Source: Desulfobacteraceae bacterium (GTDB lineage: Bacteria; Desulfobacterota; Desulfobacteria; Desulfobacterales; Desulfosalsimonadaceae). Taken from it: a DNA stretch of 64,000 bases. Under the pieces are notes generated by a model that saw only the letters and a program-made list of their open reading frames with translations, was not told where the DNA came from and searched no databases. Each line of letters begins with the position of its first letter. Within the stretch, counting starts at the first letter, position 1. The stretch covers positions 25,408 to 89,407 of the forward strand of contig QZKW01000075.1 in assembly GCA_003599885.1 (NCBI GenBank), read 5' to 3'. Of this stretch, positions 1 through 9,346 are shown piece by piece. Position numbers and translations under genes: made by a program.

Positions 1-171
1 CAAATTCTGGTTATTTTTGGTCCTGAAGGCGGATTTTCAAATCGGGAAATCGAGTTTGCCAGATCAAACGGATTTTTGGTGGCATCTCTTGGGCCGAGAA
101 TTTTAAAGGCGGAAACTGCGTCCATTGCCGCTTGTACATTGATTCAACACATATTTGGCGATATGGGCTAA
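1..171 (+). CDS. rsmE: 16S rRNA m3U1498 methyltransferase RsmE, C-terminal end only (5' truncated by window edge)
   Basis: Frame 1 is open from the first base to a TAA at 169-171, giving the last 56 residues of a protein. The peptide carries the SPOUT-methyltransferase end of RsmE: an I/VFGPEGGFS stretch (cofactor-binding knot loop), E-I-E-F-A, then LGPRILKAETA, which is the family's conserved C-terminal knot motif. RsmE methylates N3 of U1498 in 16S rRNA in the cytoplasm. The start and the PUA-like N-terminal domain lie outside the window. The tRNA-Phe gene follows 54 bp downstream on the same strand. Confidence 0.9.
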   Translation, partial: QILVIFGPEGGFSNREIEFARSNGFLVASLGPRILKAETASIAACTLIQHIFGDMG

Positions 172-225
172 AAAACCCTTGACAGTGGTATTGGTTTCCC
201 ATAATACAACAAATACTTTCAACGG

Positions 226-301
226 GCCGAGGTAGCTCAGTCGGTAGAGCAGGGGACTGAAAATCCCCGTGTCGGCGGTTCGATTCCGTCCCTCGGCACC
301 A
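226..301 (+). tRNA. tRNA-Phe (anticodon GAA)
   Basis: A full 76-nt cloverleaf can be folded. The acceptor stem GCCGAGG (226-232) pairs with CCTCGGC (291-297). The D arm starts GCTC at 235. The anticodon stem GGGGA/TCCCC encloses the loop CTGAAAA with anticodon GAA at 259-261. The T arm contains TTCGATT. The CCA end (299-301) is encoded in the DNA. An intrinsic terminator follows within 10 bp. Confidence 0.97.
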
Positions 302-310
302 GTGAAAACA

Positions 311-360
311 AAAAAGGCCGTCATACTGCTATTAAGCGGATGACGGCCTTTTCTCTTTTT
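311..360 (+). terminator. Intrinsic terminator after tRNA-Phe
   Basis: The inverted repeat AAAAGGCCGTCAT ... ATGACGGCCTTTT is followed by a T-rich tail (TTCTCTTTTT). It starts 10 bp after the tRNA CCA end and lies between the tRNA and the convergent dodecin gene, so it may work in both directions. Confidence 0.85.
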
Positions 361-444
361 GGGATTATTCGGGCACTGTTTTTTTACACAATAAAATTTA
401 TGGAATTCATTCAACTAACGCTAAGAGGATGTCCCTTAAACCTT

Positions 445-654
445 CTAAGCCTGATACTTAAATGACAGTTTTACGGTTGCCCGGAACAATACGACTTTGC
501 CGTCCTCGATTTTCATATCCAGGTCCTTGACTTCAGCCACCCTTGTGTCCCTAAGTGACTGAGATGCGGTTTCAACGGCGGATTTGGCCGCATCTTCCCA
601 TGACGTGGTGCTGGTTCCTACCATTTCAATGAATTTGTAAACACTGTTGCTCAT
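445..654 (-). CDS. Dodecin, flavin-binding storage protein
   Basis: This 69-aa protein matches the dodecin family in length and pattern: an N-terminal VYKFIEMVGTS segment, a helix with SWEDAAKSAVETAS, then two strands ending with a V-x-FRATVKLSFKY motif. Dodecins form hollow dodecamers that bind flavins in pairs and buffer free riboflavin or FMN in the cytoplasm. A strong ribosome binding site (AAGGAGG) lies 8 nt before the ATG at 654. The gene is convergent with the tRNA and divergent from the ClpX-like gene; the 267-bp gap to that gene (655-921) is AT-rich and holds no other gene that I can see. Confidence 0.9.
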   Translation of the reverse strand: MSNSVYKFIEMVGTSTTSWEDAAKSAVETASQSLRDTRVAEVKDLDMKIEDGKVVLFRATVKLSFKYQA

Positions 655-921
655 GATCGTCCTCCTTTTTTAAAAATTAAAGGTTTGATAATACATGCCC
701 ACAGGAAAAACCGGAAGATACCGCAACGCTCTGAAACAATGAATTTGATGAGGATGAGTGAGATAATCAAAAAGTGTGTTTTTTTGAATATATGATAATT
801 CCGATTGATTGTCTATACTTTATTTATTCTCACTGGCTGCCTCCTATCAAACATATCCAAAAATTATATTTGACCGCCTGCCCTTGAAATTCCGCAGGGA
901 TATGATTATTGTTTTTTCATT

Positions 922-2736
922 ATGAAAACATTTAATGAAAAAATACCCAATCCGGCAGAGATCGAAAAAGAAATCAGTGATTTTCTGAGCAAAAAATATG
1001 GCGATCAGGTGAAAATGATTTCTCCTATTATGATGCCCCAACCTGAACGGTCTGATACAGACGCATTTACCACTCCCAAAAAAAAGACCCTCAGGTTTGA
1101 CTTTAAGCCTGAAGAACTCATAGCCTATCTGGATCAGTACATCATCAAACAGGACTTGGCAAAACAGGTCCTGGCGACCAAAGTCTGCACGCATTTTAAC
1201 CGGATTAAATATCAGCAATCCGTAAAGGGTGATCCTCTGAATCTGTCCGGCGGCATCAAGAATAATGTCCTGATGATCGGCCCCACCGGGGTCGGTAAAA
1301 CGTATATTATTAAGCTGATCGCCAACAAAATAGGAGTCCCCTTCGTCAAAGGAGATGCCACTAAGTTCAGTGAAACCGGTTATGTGGGCGGCGATGTGGA
1401 AGACCTTGTGCGTGATCTGGTCCGGGAAAGCGACAACGATATCGAACTGGCGGAATGCGGCATTATATATATTGATGAAATCGACAAGATCGCCTCAAGC
1501 CGCAACCTGATCGGCGCGGACGTCTCCCGCACCGGGGTTCAGCGGGCCCTTCTCAAACCCATGGAAGACACTGATGTGGAGTTGAAAGTGCCCCATGACC
1601 CGATTTCCATGATCCAGGAGGTTGAGCAATTCAGGAAAACAGGCAAACGGGAACGTCGTGCCATTAATACCAAAAATATCCTGTTTATTATGAGCGGCGC
1701 TTTTGGCGGGCTGGATGAAATTATCAAAAAACGGACCACCAGCCATGGCATTGGCTTTGGCTCCCCTGCGCAATCTCATGCATCGACATCAGACCTTTTC
1801 AAACGGATTAAAGCTGAAGACCTTATTTCCTATGGATTTGAATCTGAGTTTGTGGGCCGTCTCCCGGTCAAGGCGCTTTTTGAAGAGCTCACCCAGGATG
1901 ACCTTTTAAAAATTCTTAAAACCCCCAACAACCCGGTTTTGCTCAATAAAAAACTGGATTTTGCGACATATGGCATTGATATCCGATTTTCCAATGACGC
2001 ACTGGCGTTGCTGGCGCAACGGGCATCAGAAGAAAACACCGGCGCCAGGGGGCTGGTCAGCGTGATTGAACAGGTGCTGATACCCTTTGAAACCCGGCTG
2101 CCGTCCACCAATATCAAACAGTTTCCCGTGACCGTATCAGTGATCAACCACCCTGAAGACACTCTCGATAAGTGGCTCAAGGGAATCGACGATACTAGCC
2201 GCATCCGTGATTTTGAAATCATTGCTCTGGAGAACAAACAATTCATCGCGGAGTATTTAAAAGAGAACCGGACAGTGATCACCAATCAATATGGTCTGCC
2301 GCTATCGTCCTACCGGATTGACAAAATCTCGGACTATTACACCAGTCATGTGACGGAGATCGGCAGCGCAGTCAGGAAAATCAAATTTTTCTATGATCAG
2401 ATCAAAAAAATTGAAATAGACTTTTATAATAAACATGATATTAACATCGTTCTGGAAGAGGATGCGGTGGATGGCATTCTGGAAAAACTTGCCTCCGGGG
2501 TCATGAATGAGCGGGATGTATATGAAAAAATATCCGCTGATTTTGAATACGGCCTGAAGCTGATCCGGGAAAAAACAGAAAAAAACCGTTTTTTTCTGTC
2601 AAAGGAGGCATTGACGCATCCTGAAGTTTTTCTAGACCAGATCATTAAAGCAGAATTTAACAAAAATAATATTAAAGAGGGGTTTTCTTTCACGTCAAAG
2701 AATGCCGGAACAGAAAATACAGACCCGGCTGTTTAG
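922..2736 (+). CDS. ClpX/HslU-like AAA+ unfoldase without zinc domain and with a C-terminal extension
   Basis: This 604-aa AAA+ ATPase has Walker A GPTGVGKT (120-127), Walker B IIYIDEID (181-188) and a pore loop in ETGYVGGDVED (151-161) that resembles HslU and ClpX. Residues 275-280 (HGIGFG) match the IGF loop with which ClpX docks on ClpP, so coupling to ClpP is plausible. It lacks the four-cysteine N-terminal zinc domain of ClpX and instead starts with about 60 unrelated residues. Canonical ClpX is about 420 aa; here roughly 180 extra residues, largely helical and charged, follow the AAA+ lid from about residue 420. Substrate and partner are unknown. The start ATG at 922 is forced by an out-of-frame stop upstream; the ribosome binding site is weak. 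HslU-type ancestry is an alternative reading. Confidence 0.8.
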   Translation: MKTFNEKIPNPAEIEKEISDFLSKKYGDQVKMISPIMMPQPERSDTDAFTTPKKKTLRFDFKPEELIAYLDQYIIKQDLAKQVLATKVCTHFNRIKYQQSVKGDPLNLSGGIKNNVLMIGPTGVGKTYIIKLIANKIGVPFVKGDATKFSETGYVGGDVEDLVRDLVRESDNDIELAECGIIYIDEIDKIASSRNLIGADVSRTGVQRALLKPMEDTDVELKVPHDPISMIQEVEQFRKTGKRERRAINTKNILFIMSGAFGGLDEIIKKRTTSHGIGFGSPAQSHASTSDLFKRIKAEDLISYGFESEFVGRLPVKALFEELTQDDLLKILKTPNNPVLLNKKLDFATYGIDIRFSNDALALLAQRASEENTGARGLVSVIEQVLIPFETRLPSTNIKQFPVTVSVINHPEDTLDKWLKGIDDTSRIRDFEIIALENKQFIAEYLKENRTVITNQYGLPLSSYRIDKISDYYTSHVTEIGSAVRKIKFFYDQIKKIEIDFYNKHDINIVLEEDAVDGILEKLASGVMNERDVYEKISADFEYGLKLIREKTEKNRFFLSKEALTHPEVFLDQIIKAEFNKNNIKEGFSFTSKNAGTENTDPAV

Positions 2737-2845
2737 TTCACTTAAAAACTTTCCGGTTTATATGGATCAACTGATAAGTGATGACTTTCAATCCCATAAC
2801 GGCAGTGACGCGAATCATTTGACTTTTATATGTTTTTATACAATT

Positions 2846-2876
2846 AATAACGGCGTACGCATGGTACGCCGTTATT
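2846..2876. terminator. Perfect 13-bp hairpin, probable terminator of the ClpX-like gene
   Basis: AATAACGGCGTAC (2846-2858) and GTACGCCGTTATT (2864-2876) are perfect inverted repeats around a 5-nt loop. The hairpin lies 110 bp after the ClpX-like stop codon and 64 bp before ahbC. The tail is ATTATGA rather than a clear T-run, so termination is likely but not certain. Confidence 0.6.
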
Positions 2877-2939
2877 ATTATGAAGTCCAATGCCTTTAAA
2901 CCGCTGCTCTTAAAAAATTCGGAGTAACCATAAACGATT

Positions 2940-4130
2940 ATGATCGGAATATCCAAATTATATTGCGGGACCGTCGAGCCATCGGACGCGCTGCGTTACA
3001 GCCGTCATTCCAAAGATCTCCCGTCTCATCTGCTGCAATTCTCCATTGACAAAAATCCGGTGGTTGTCTGGAATATCACCCGGCAATGCAACCTGAAATG
3101 TGTCCATTGCTATGCCCATGCCAAGGCGACCCTTCAGGAGAACGAACTGTCAAATGCCGATGGCAAGCGGCTCATTGACGATCTCGCAGGCATGGGGGTT
3201 CCGGTGCTGCTGTTTTCCGGCGGTGAACCCTTAATGCGGCCGGACATGCCCGAACTGGCCGAATATGCCGTTCAAAAAGGCATGCGGGCCGTGATTTCCA
3301 CCAATGGCACGTTGATCACTCGTGAAATCGCCCAAAAATTGAAAAATATCGGCCTGTCCTATGTCGGGATCAGCCTGGACGGTATGCAGGCCATCAATGA
3401 CCGGTTCCGGGGTGTGGAAGGATCGTTTAACGCCGCTTTGAAGGGGATTCAAAATTGTCAGGAAGCCGGCATCAAGGTGGGACTCCGGTTCACCGTCAAC
3501 CGCTTTAATGTGGGTGAGATTCCGGCCATTTTTGACCTGCTCGAAGAACGGGATGTCCCCCGTATCTGTTTTTATCATCTGGTGTATTCGGGCCGGGGTT
3601 CTGAAATGGTCAAGGAAGACCTTTCCCTTACAGATACCCGAAAAGCCGTGGACCTTATTATCGACCGCACTCGGCGTCTGCATGACGCAGGAAAGCCCAA
3701 AGAGGTTTTAACCGTCGACAACCACGCGGACGGTCCATACATCTATCTTCGGCTGCTCAGGGAAGATCCCCGGCGGGCCGAAGAAGTCATGGAACTGCTG
3801 AAAATGAACGAGGGCAACAATTCCGGCCGGGGGATCGGGTGCGTAAGCTGGGACGGGGAAGTCCATGCCGACCAGTTCTGGCGGCATCACAGTTTCGGCA
3901 ATGTCCGGCAGCGGCCGTTTTCCGAAATCTGGAACGACCTTTCCGAACCATTAATGAAGCGGCTCAAAAACAAAAAAGACTATGTCAAAGGCCGGTGCGC
4001 CACCTGCCGGTGGCTGTCCATTTGCGGCGGCAATTTCCGGGTGAGGGCCGAGGCCACAACCGGTGACGTATGGGCCCCGGACCCGGCGTGCTATCTGACG
4101 GACGAAGAAATCTCCGGGCCTGCCATATAA
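2940..4130 (+). CDS. ahbC: 12,18-didecarboxysiroheme deacetylase AhbC (radical SAM)
   Basis: AhbC removes the two acetate side chains of 12,18-didecarboxysiroheme to give iron-coproporphyrin III in the alternative heme pathway of sulfate reducers and archaea. The 396-aa protein starts with the family's [11 protein letters not shown] opening and has the radical SAM motif C50-x3-C54-x2-C57, a GGEPL motif, and C-terminal cysteines at 353, 356, 362 and 384 in a SPASM-like arrangement for an auxiliary [4Fe-4S] cluster. hemB follows after 16 bp and ahbD after that, which supports the heme role. The NirJ-type heme d1 enzymes are close relatives, but the neighbours favour AhbC. The earlier pathway genes ahbA and ahbB are not in the window. 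Confidence 0.9.
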   Translation: MIGISKLYCGTVEPSDALRYSRHSKDLPSHLLQFSIDKNPVVVWNITRQCNLKCVHCYAHAKATLQENELSNADGKRLIDDLAGMGVPVLLFSGGEPLMRPDMPELAEYAVQKGMRAVISTNGTLITREIAQKLKNIGLSYVGISLDGMQAINDRFRGVEGSFNAALKGIQNCQEAGIKVGLRFTVNRFNVGEIPAIFDLLEERDVPRICFYHLVYSGRGSEMVKEDLSLTDTRKAVDLIIDRTRRLHDAGKPKEVLTVDNHADGPYIYLRLLREDPRRAEEVMELLKMNEGNNSGRGIGCVSWDGEVHADQFWRHHSFGNVRQRPFSEIWNDLSEPLMKRLKNKKDYVKGRCATCRWLSICGGNFRVRAEATTGDVWAPDPACYLTDEEISGPAI

Positions 4131-4146
4131 TTTAAGGAGAACAACC

Positions 4147-5130
4147 ATGCTTTTTCCTGATTACCGGCCCAGACGTTTGCGCCAGAATGCGGCGTTCCGG
4201 CGCATGGTGCGTGAAACCGTCCTTTCAGCGGATGATCTCATTCTGCCATTGTTCGCCATAGGCGGAAGCAATGTCCAAAACCCCATCCCCTCCATGCCCG
4301 GCCAATATCAGTTGTCGGTGGACAACCTGGTCAAAACCGCAAAAGAGGCTTTTGATCTTGGCATTCCTGCCGTCATGCTGTTCGGCCTGCCGGACAAAAA
4401 GGACGCTTTCGGAACACGGGCCCACGCCAGGGATGGGATTGTTCAGAAAGCGGTCAAGGCCGTTAAAAACAAGTTGCCTGAAATGGTAGTTATTACGGAC
4501 GTCTGCCTGTGCCAGTATACGGATCACGGACACTGCGGCATCGTCACCAACGGCATCATCGAAAATGACGCCACTTTGGATCTGCTGGCCAAAATCGCGA
4601 TTTCCCATGCCAAGGCCGGCGCGGACATGGTGGCCCCGTCGGATATGATGGACGGCCGCATCACTGCAATCCGTGAAGCCTTGGATGAGAGTCAGCTGGA
4701 AAACACGCCCATCATGTCCTATGCGGCCAAATACTGCTCCGCGTATTACGGACCTTTCCGGGAAGCGGCCCATTCCGCGCCCCAGTTCGGCGACCGCAGG
4801 ACCTATCAGATGGACCCGGCCAACAGCCGTGAAGCGATTCGTGAAGCCACCATGGATGTGGAGGAAGGCGCAGACATCATTATGGTCAAACCCGCCCTGC
4901 CCTATCTCGATATTCTGGCGCGGCTGCGCGACGAGATCGACCTGCCTCTGGCCGCCTATAATGTCAGCGGTGAATACGCCATGATCAAGGCAGCGGAAAA
5001 AATGGGATGGATCGATGGCCGGAAAGTAATGATGGAAACCCTGACATCCATTAAACGGGCCGGCGCGGACATGATTTTGACCTATTTCGCCATTGAAGCG
5101 GCAAAAGTATTAAAGGAAAGAACCTTTTGA
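4147..5130 (+). CDS. hemB: Porphobilinogen synthase (delta-aminolevulinate dehydratase)
   Basis: HemB condenses two 5-aminolevulinate molecules to porphobilinogen, the precursor of uroporphyrinogen and siroheme. The 327-aa length is typical. Metal-binding cysteines appear in [14 protein letters not shown] (C120, C122, C130), the zinc-type active site. The two Schiff-base lysines are K195 ([17 protein letters not shown]) and K248 ([11 protein letters not shown]). AAGGAGAACAACC precedes the ATG. The gene lies between ahbC and ahbD and its stop overlaps the ahbD start (TTGA at 5127-5130), so translation is probably coupled. Confidence 0.97.
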   Translation: MLFPDYRPRRLRQNAAFRRMVRETVLSADDLILPLFAIGGSNVQNPIPSMPGQYQLSVDNLVKTAKEAFDLGIPAVMLFGLPDKKDAFGTRAHARDGIVQKAVKAVKNKLPEMVVITDVCLCQYTDHGHCGIVTNGIIENDATLDLLAKIAISHAKAGADMVAPSDMMDGRITAIREALDESQLENTPIMSYAAKYCSAYYGPFREAAHSAPQFGDRRTYQMDPANSREAIREATMDVEEGADIIMVKPALPYLDILARLRDEIDLPLAAYNVSGEYAMIKAAEKMGWIDGRKVMMETLTSIKRAGADMILTYFAIEAAKVLKERTF

Positions 5131-6221
5131 CACATCCACACGCATCCCACCCAACAGGAACGCATCCGGGTTCTGATGATAAAAAACACGCTGACCTGCG
5201 ACTGGTCGCCTGGGAAACCACACGGAACTGCAATTTAAACTGCGCCCACTGCCGGGCGTCCGCCACCATGGGCCCATACAGCGGCGAACTGGACACTGGG
5301 GCGTCCCTCCGGCTGCTCGACCAGATCGCCGAATTAGGACAACCCATTGTTATCCTGACCGGCGGTGAACCCCTGCTCCGTCCGGATATTTTCGACATCG
5401 CCCGATACGGCACAGACAAGGGCCTGCGAATGGTCATGGCCCCGAACGGCACCCTGGTGAACGACGAAAACGCCGCGAAAATGGCCGCATCCGGCATTCA
5501 GCGCATCAGCATCAGCCTCGACGGAGCCACAAAGGAACGCCACGACAGTTTCCGGGGCGTTCCCGGCGCCTATGACGGCGCCTTGCGCGGCATCCAGGCT
5601 GCCAAAAAAGCGGGCATTGAATTTCAGATCAACACCACCATTTCCAAACTCAATTATGACCAGATACCGGCCATCCTGAAACTGGCCGAAGATTTGGGGG
5701 CCGTTGCCCTTCATATTTTTCTGCTCGTACCCACCGGACGCGGCAAATACATTATAGATCAGGAAATTTCTGCAGAAGAATACGAAACCACACTTAACTG
5801 GTTTTATGACCAGCGGGACAAAACCCGGCTCCAGTTAAAAGCCACCTGCGCCCCGCATTATTATCGGATTTTGCGTCAGCGGGCCAAGGCAGACGGCAAA
5901 TCCGTCAGTTTCCAGACCCATGGGCTGGATGCCGTGACCCGGGGATGCCTTGGCGGGACGGGTTTTTGTTTTATTTCCCACATGGGCGTTGTGCAGCCCT
6001 GCGGATTTCTGGATCTCAACTGCGGCGACGTGACCCGCGAGTCTTTTGCCGATGTCTGGCGCCATTCAAAAATATTCACCTCTTTGCGCAATTACAGCAA
6101 CCTTGAAGGAAAATGCGGGGCCTGCGAATATAAAGGCGTTTGCGGCGGATGCCGGGCACGGGCATATGAAGCCACGGGCGACTATCTGGCCGAAGAACCA
6201 TTATGCAATTATCATCCCTGA
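5127..6221 (+). CDS. ahbD: Heme b synthase AhbD (radical SAM, Fe-coproporphyrin III decarboxylase)
   Basis: AhbD oxidatively decarboxylates two propionates of iron-coproporphyrin III to vinyl groups, the last step of the alternative heme pathway. The 364-aa protein has the radical SAM motif C35-x3-C39-x2-C42 in [12 protein letters not shown], the GGEPLL motif, and C-terminal cysteines at 330, 333, 339, 342 and 360 for an auxiliary Fe-S cluster. The start is a TTG at 5127 overlapping the hemB stop, with AAAGGAAAG 8 nt upstream. It is about 35% identical by eye to the upstream ahbC over the barrel, but the C-terminal cysteine spacing differs, as expected for the AhbC/AhbD pair. Confidence 0.9.
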   Translation: MTHPHASHPTGTHPGSDDKKHADLRLVAWETTRNCNLNCAHCRASATMGPYSGELDTGASLRLLDQIAELGQPIVILTGGEPLLRPDIFDIARYGTDKGLRMVMAPNGTLVNDENAAKMAASGIQRISISLDGATKERHDSFRGVPGAYDGALRGIQAAKKAGIEFQINTTISKLNYDQIPAILKLAEDLGAVALHIFLLVPTGRGKYIIDQEISAEEYETTLNWFYDQRDKTRLQLKATCAPHYYRILRQRAKADGKSVSFQTHGLDAVTRGCLGGTGFCFISHMGVVQPCGFLDLNCGDVTRESFADVWRHSKIFTSLRNYSNLEGKCGACEYKGVCGGCRARAYEATGDYLAEEPLCNYHP

Positions 6222-6242
6222 AGAAAAGTTGAAGGATGCGTC

Positions 6243-6872
6243 ATGAAACTAAAAGCCATCTATCTTCCGCAAATGGCCAATTTCTGCTACATGGTCGGCG
6301 ATGAATCAACCCACACCTGCGGGGTGATTGACCCCGCCTTTGATCCCCGGAAAATTTTAGACGAAGTTAGGGATGCCGGATACACCATCACTCATGTCAT
6401 CAATACTCATGGGCATTCCGACCATACGTCCGGCAATGCAGCCATTCTTGAAGCGACCGGGGCCCAGCTTTGCATCCATAAGGCTGATTCCGAACAGGTT
6501 ACACGGATGTTGTCCCGGGTTCTGTCCCGGTTCATGGGCGGCAAGGGATCGCCAAAGGCCAGTCGCCTGCTCGAAGACAACGACATCATCGATATCGGCC
6601 AGACCCAACTGAAAGTCATCCACACGCCCGGCCACACGCCCGGTTCCATCTGCCTTTATACAGATGGGAACCTGTTTACCGGTGACACGTTGTTTGTCGG
6701 GGCCGTGGGACGGACCGATTTCCCCGGCGGTTCCCCCAGCCAGCTTCTGGCCTCTGTCCGCCAAAAACTTTACACCCTGCCTGGAGATACCAGGGTCTGG
6801 CCCGGCCATGATTATGGCCCTTCCCCATCTTCCACCATTGAGAAGGAAAAACGGACCAATCCATTTACCTGA
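6243..6872 (+). CDS. Metallo-beta-lactamase-fold hydrolase (glyoxalase II-like)
   Basis: This 209-aa single-domain protein has the zinc motif THGHSDHTSG (H56, H58, D60, H61), a second metal ligand in HTPGHTPGS and an Asp in TGDTLF, followed by a late His in WPGHDYG. These are the seven ligands of a dinuclear metal site as in hydroxyacylglutathione hydrolases. It lacks the helical C-terminal domain of classical glyoxalase II. GAAGGATGCGTC precedes the ATG. It starts 21 bp after ahbD and is probably in the same operon, but a specific role in heme synthesis cannot be shown; a thioester or persulfide hydrolase is equally possible. Confidence 0.8.
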   Translation: MKLKAIYLPQMANFCYMVGDESTHTCGVIDPAFDPRKILDEVRDAGYTITHVINTHGHSDHTSGNAAILEATGAQLCIHKADSEQVTRMLSRVLSRFMGGKGSPKASRLLEDNDIIDIGQTQLKVIHTPGHTPGSICLYTDGNLFTGDTLFVGAVGRTDFPGGSPSQLLASVRQKLYTLPGDTRVWPGHDYGPSPSSTIEKEKRTNPFT

Positions 6873-6909
6873 TAAGCTTGTATTTTGAATGAAAAATTAG
6901 GAATTACGA

Positions 6910-7917
6910 ATGGGAAATGAGTTTTCAGCCGATCAGATGACCGGCCAGCGACTGATGGTGGGATTTGACGGAACGGAATTCAACACTGACCTCGAATTTC
7001 TGATCGGGACATTAAAAGTCGGCGGCATTATATTATTCGCCCGTAATATTGAAAACCCGAACCAGCTCGCCCGCCTGTGCACCGCCATTCAGGATCACGC
7101 CAGATATGCCGGCCAGCCGCCGGTGTTTATCGCCATCGACCAGGAAGGCGGGACCGTGGCGCGCCTCCGGCAGCCCCATTTCAGGGAGTTTCCCGGTATT
7201 CCGGCCCTGACAACCCCTTCTGAGGCCAAAACCTTCGCCCTGGAAATGGCCGGTCAATTATCCGAACTGGGCATCAATATGAATATGGCGCCGGTCCTGG
7301 ATATCGCGCCTAAGGGCATGCAGAGTATCATGGAGCGGCGTTCCTTCGGCCATGATCCGATTCATGTGGCGGCCATGGGAAAAGCCATGATTGAAAGTTT
7401 CCAGGAACAGGGGATCATGGCAGTAGCCAAGCATTTCCCAGGGATCGGCCGCACCACCCTGGATTCCCACCTGGACATGCCGGAGCTCGATGTTTCCGCA
7501 GACGGCCTCGAAGCGTTTGATCTCATTCCGTTTCAAGCATCCCTGACAGCCGATGTGGCGGGCATGATGCTGTCCCATATTTATTATAAACAAATCGATC
7601 CCCTGTGGCCGGCCAGCCTGTCGAAGGCAATCGCGTCCGACCTTCTCCGGCGGCGCCTGGGATTTGACGGGATTGTCATGACCGACGACCTGGACATGGG
7701 CGCCATTGTCAATCATTATGATATTTACACTGTAATCGAACAGATTCTGGCCGCTGAAATTGATATTGCCCTGATCTGCCATAAAGGGCCCAATATCGAA
7801 ATCGCCTTCGAAGAGATTAAAAGGAAAACAACGAATGATGAAGGATTCGCGCAAAAAAACCGTGAATCGGTGGCGCGAATCCTGCGGTTAAAAGAAAAAT
7901 TTAATTTGGCGGGATGA
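6910..7917 (+). CDS. nagZ: Beta-N-acetylhexosaminidase, glycoside hydrolase family 3 (NagZ-like)
   Basis: NagZ removes N-acetylglucosamine from muropeptides during cytoplasmic cell-wall recycling. The 335-aa single-domain protein has the GH3 substrate-binding IDQEGG (76-81), the motif KHFPGIG (174-180) followed by the catalytic-loop DSH (185-187), and TDDLDM (258-263) with the nucleophile Asp. The usual motif is KHFPGHG; here the His before the last Gly is Ile, an uncommon change, while the Asp-His dyad in DSH is kept. No signal peptide. It is the last gene of the ahb run, 37 bp after the hydrolase, and convergent with glpB. Confidence 0.88.
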   Translation: MGNEFSADQMTGQRLMVGFDGTEFNTDLEFLIGTLKVGGIILFARNIENPNQLARLCTAIQDHARYAGQPPVFIAIDQEGGTVARLRQPHFREFPGIPALTTPSEAKTFALEMAGQLSELGINMNMAPVLDIAPKGMQSIMERRSFGHDPIHVAAMGKAMIESFQEQGIMAVAKHFPGIGRTTLDSHLDMPELDVSADGLEAFDLIPFQASLTADVAGMMLSHIYYKQIDPLWPASLSKAIASDLLRRRLGFDGIVMTDDLDMGAIVNHYDIYTVIEQILAAEIDIALICHKGPNIEIAFEEIKRKTTNDEGFAQKNRESVARILRLKEKFNLAG

Positions 7918-7962
7918 CTGCTCAAACGGGTAAGCTAAATTCTGAACAACCGGATACCGATT

Positions 7963-9267
7963 TTATCTGTTTTTAACCTGTTTCATAAACGATCTGACAG
8001 CGGCGTAAGCAGTTGAAACAGCCAGCCCGGCCCCGCACTTCTGACGAATCCAGTCCTGATGGGCCAGTATGGAGCCGGCGGCAAACAGGTTATCAAATAC
8101 CGGCTTGCCATCAATGCCAACCGGACGGAACGTTTCGTCAATTTCAATACCTGCCTGATTGATTTCATGTCCGCGTGAGTCAAAAAAATCTTTCTGGTGC
8201 CAGTCAGAGCGGTCCCCCGGTTGAAACACCGTAAGATCAAACAGCGTCTCCTGAATGTTTTTCCGGCCGGCATGCAGCCCCATACCCAGGAATCGGCCGC
8301 TGGCCAGGATGACACCGTCCGCCTCAATACGATGTTCCGGTTCACCGGTTGCCCTGTCCCCGACATCAAGAACAAACCCCCCGTTTTTGCCTGATTTGAC
8401 ACTAACCACCCGTTTTTGTGAAAACAAATGAACGCCTCTTTGGGGCAATGTGGTTTCGGCTTTTTCCTTGATCCGCAGACCGGTAATAGAGGGGGGAATC
8501 GTGGGAATTTCAAAAATATCACAGCCCAGCAGGTCTTTTAGTCCGGACATGATGGTTTCGGTTCTGTGGATGCCAAGGATTGCGGGCAAACCGATCACCT
8601 GGGCACCGTTCAGGTGCGGCCGGATTTCATCGGCGAGTTTCACAATGTTTTCTTCCACTTCCATTGACCAGGCCATTCGCTCGGGAAAGAGATCCGTCGA
8701 CAGATCCACCGATGGAAACGGGATGCGGACGGCCCGCAGATTCGCCCGGCCGTTTTGGGTCAGCATTTCCGTGATCTGCATGGCGGAAAATCCCTTTAAC
8801 CCCCAGAAATCAACGATCAGCATGGGACGTTCATCCAACAGCGCGGCAACGCCATTCCACATGGATGCCGGCACGCAGTAAGTGGGCTTTACCGTGCCGA
8901 TCGGCGTGATGACCGAAACATTGCGATCATCCTCTTTTTTATAGGGCAGACCGGTCTCATTCAGGAATCCGACAAACTGATCCATGGATTCACGGATATC
9001 CGCCTTTGACAGACGTGCGTAAGGATGCAACGGCACATCTTTAATCAATGCATCAATGGCGTCCCACGGGTTATTCCAGACTTTTTGTTCTTTTACGGGA
9101 TGGACTCCCATGAGATCAAAATATCCACTGGCATACAAAATGCCGCCGCTGACCCCGATCTGAGAGGTGGTGATGCCGTTTCGGGACGCGAAAACCGCTG
9201 CTGCAATGCCGGCAAATCCGGTACCGATGATTGCCAGTTCACTTTTTATGGTTTGTAAATCCGCCAT
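7963..9267 (-). CDS. glpB: Anaerobic glycerol-3-phosphate dehydrogenase subunit B
   Basis: The 434-aa flavoprotein begins with an FAD/FMN Rossmann motif (IIGTGFAGIAAAVFASRNG) followed by GGILYASGYFDLMG, which is characteristic of GlpB. A C-terminal segment (LFAAGSILAHQDWI) matches the end of the family. With GlpA it oxidises glycerol-3-phosphate to dihydroxyacetone phosphate at the membrane. It lies 79 bp downstream of glpA on the same strand. The third subunit, the Fe-S membrane anchor GlpC, is not adjacent and must be elsewhere or replaced by another electron carrier. Confidence 0.88.
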   Translation of the reverse strand: MADLQTIKSELAIIGTGFAGIAAAVFASRNGITTSQIGVSGGILYASGYFDLMGVHPVKEQKVWNNPWDAIDALIKDVPLHPYARLSKADIRESMDQFVGFLNETGLPYKKEDDRNVSVITPIGTVKPTYCVPASMWNGVAALLDERPMLIVDFWGLKGFSAMQITEMLTQNGRANLRAVRIPFPSVDLSTDLFPERMAWSMEVEENIVKLADEIRPHLNGAQVIGLPAILGIHRTETIMSGLKDLLGCDIFEIPTIPPSITGLRIKEKAETTLPQRGVHLFSQKRVVSVKSGKNGGFVLDVGDRATGEPEHRIEADGVILASGRFLGMGLHAGRKNIQETLFDLTVFQPGDRSDWHQKDFFDSRGHEINQAGIEIDETFRPVGIDGKPVFDNLFAAGSILAHQDWIRQKCGAGLAVSTAYAAVRSFMKQVKNR

Positions 9268-9346
9268 TGATTCTTTTTCCCTTTATAAAATAACCCATTC
9301 CATATGAACTTCAACCGAACCGCTTTCAGCCTGAATGACCTGAAGT

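Noticed and set aside
103..414. 103-aa minus-strand ORF with AEGRNRTADTG and LLYRLSYLG peptides
   Set aside because: It is the antisense reading of tRNA-Phe, a well-known spurious ORF.
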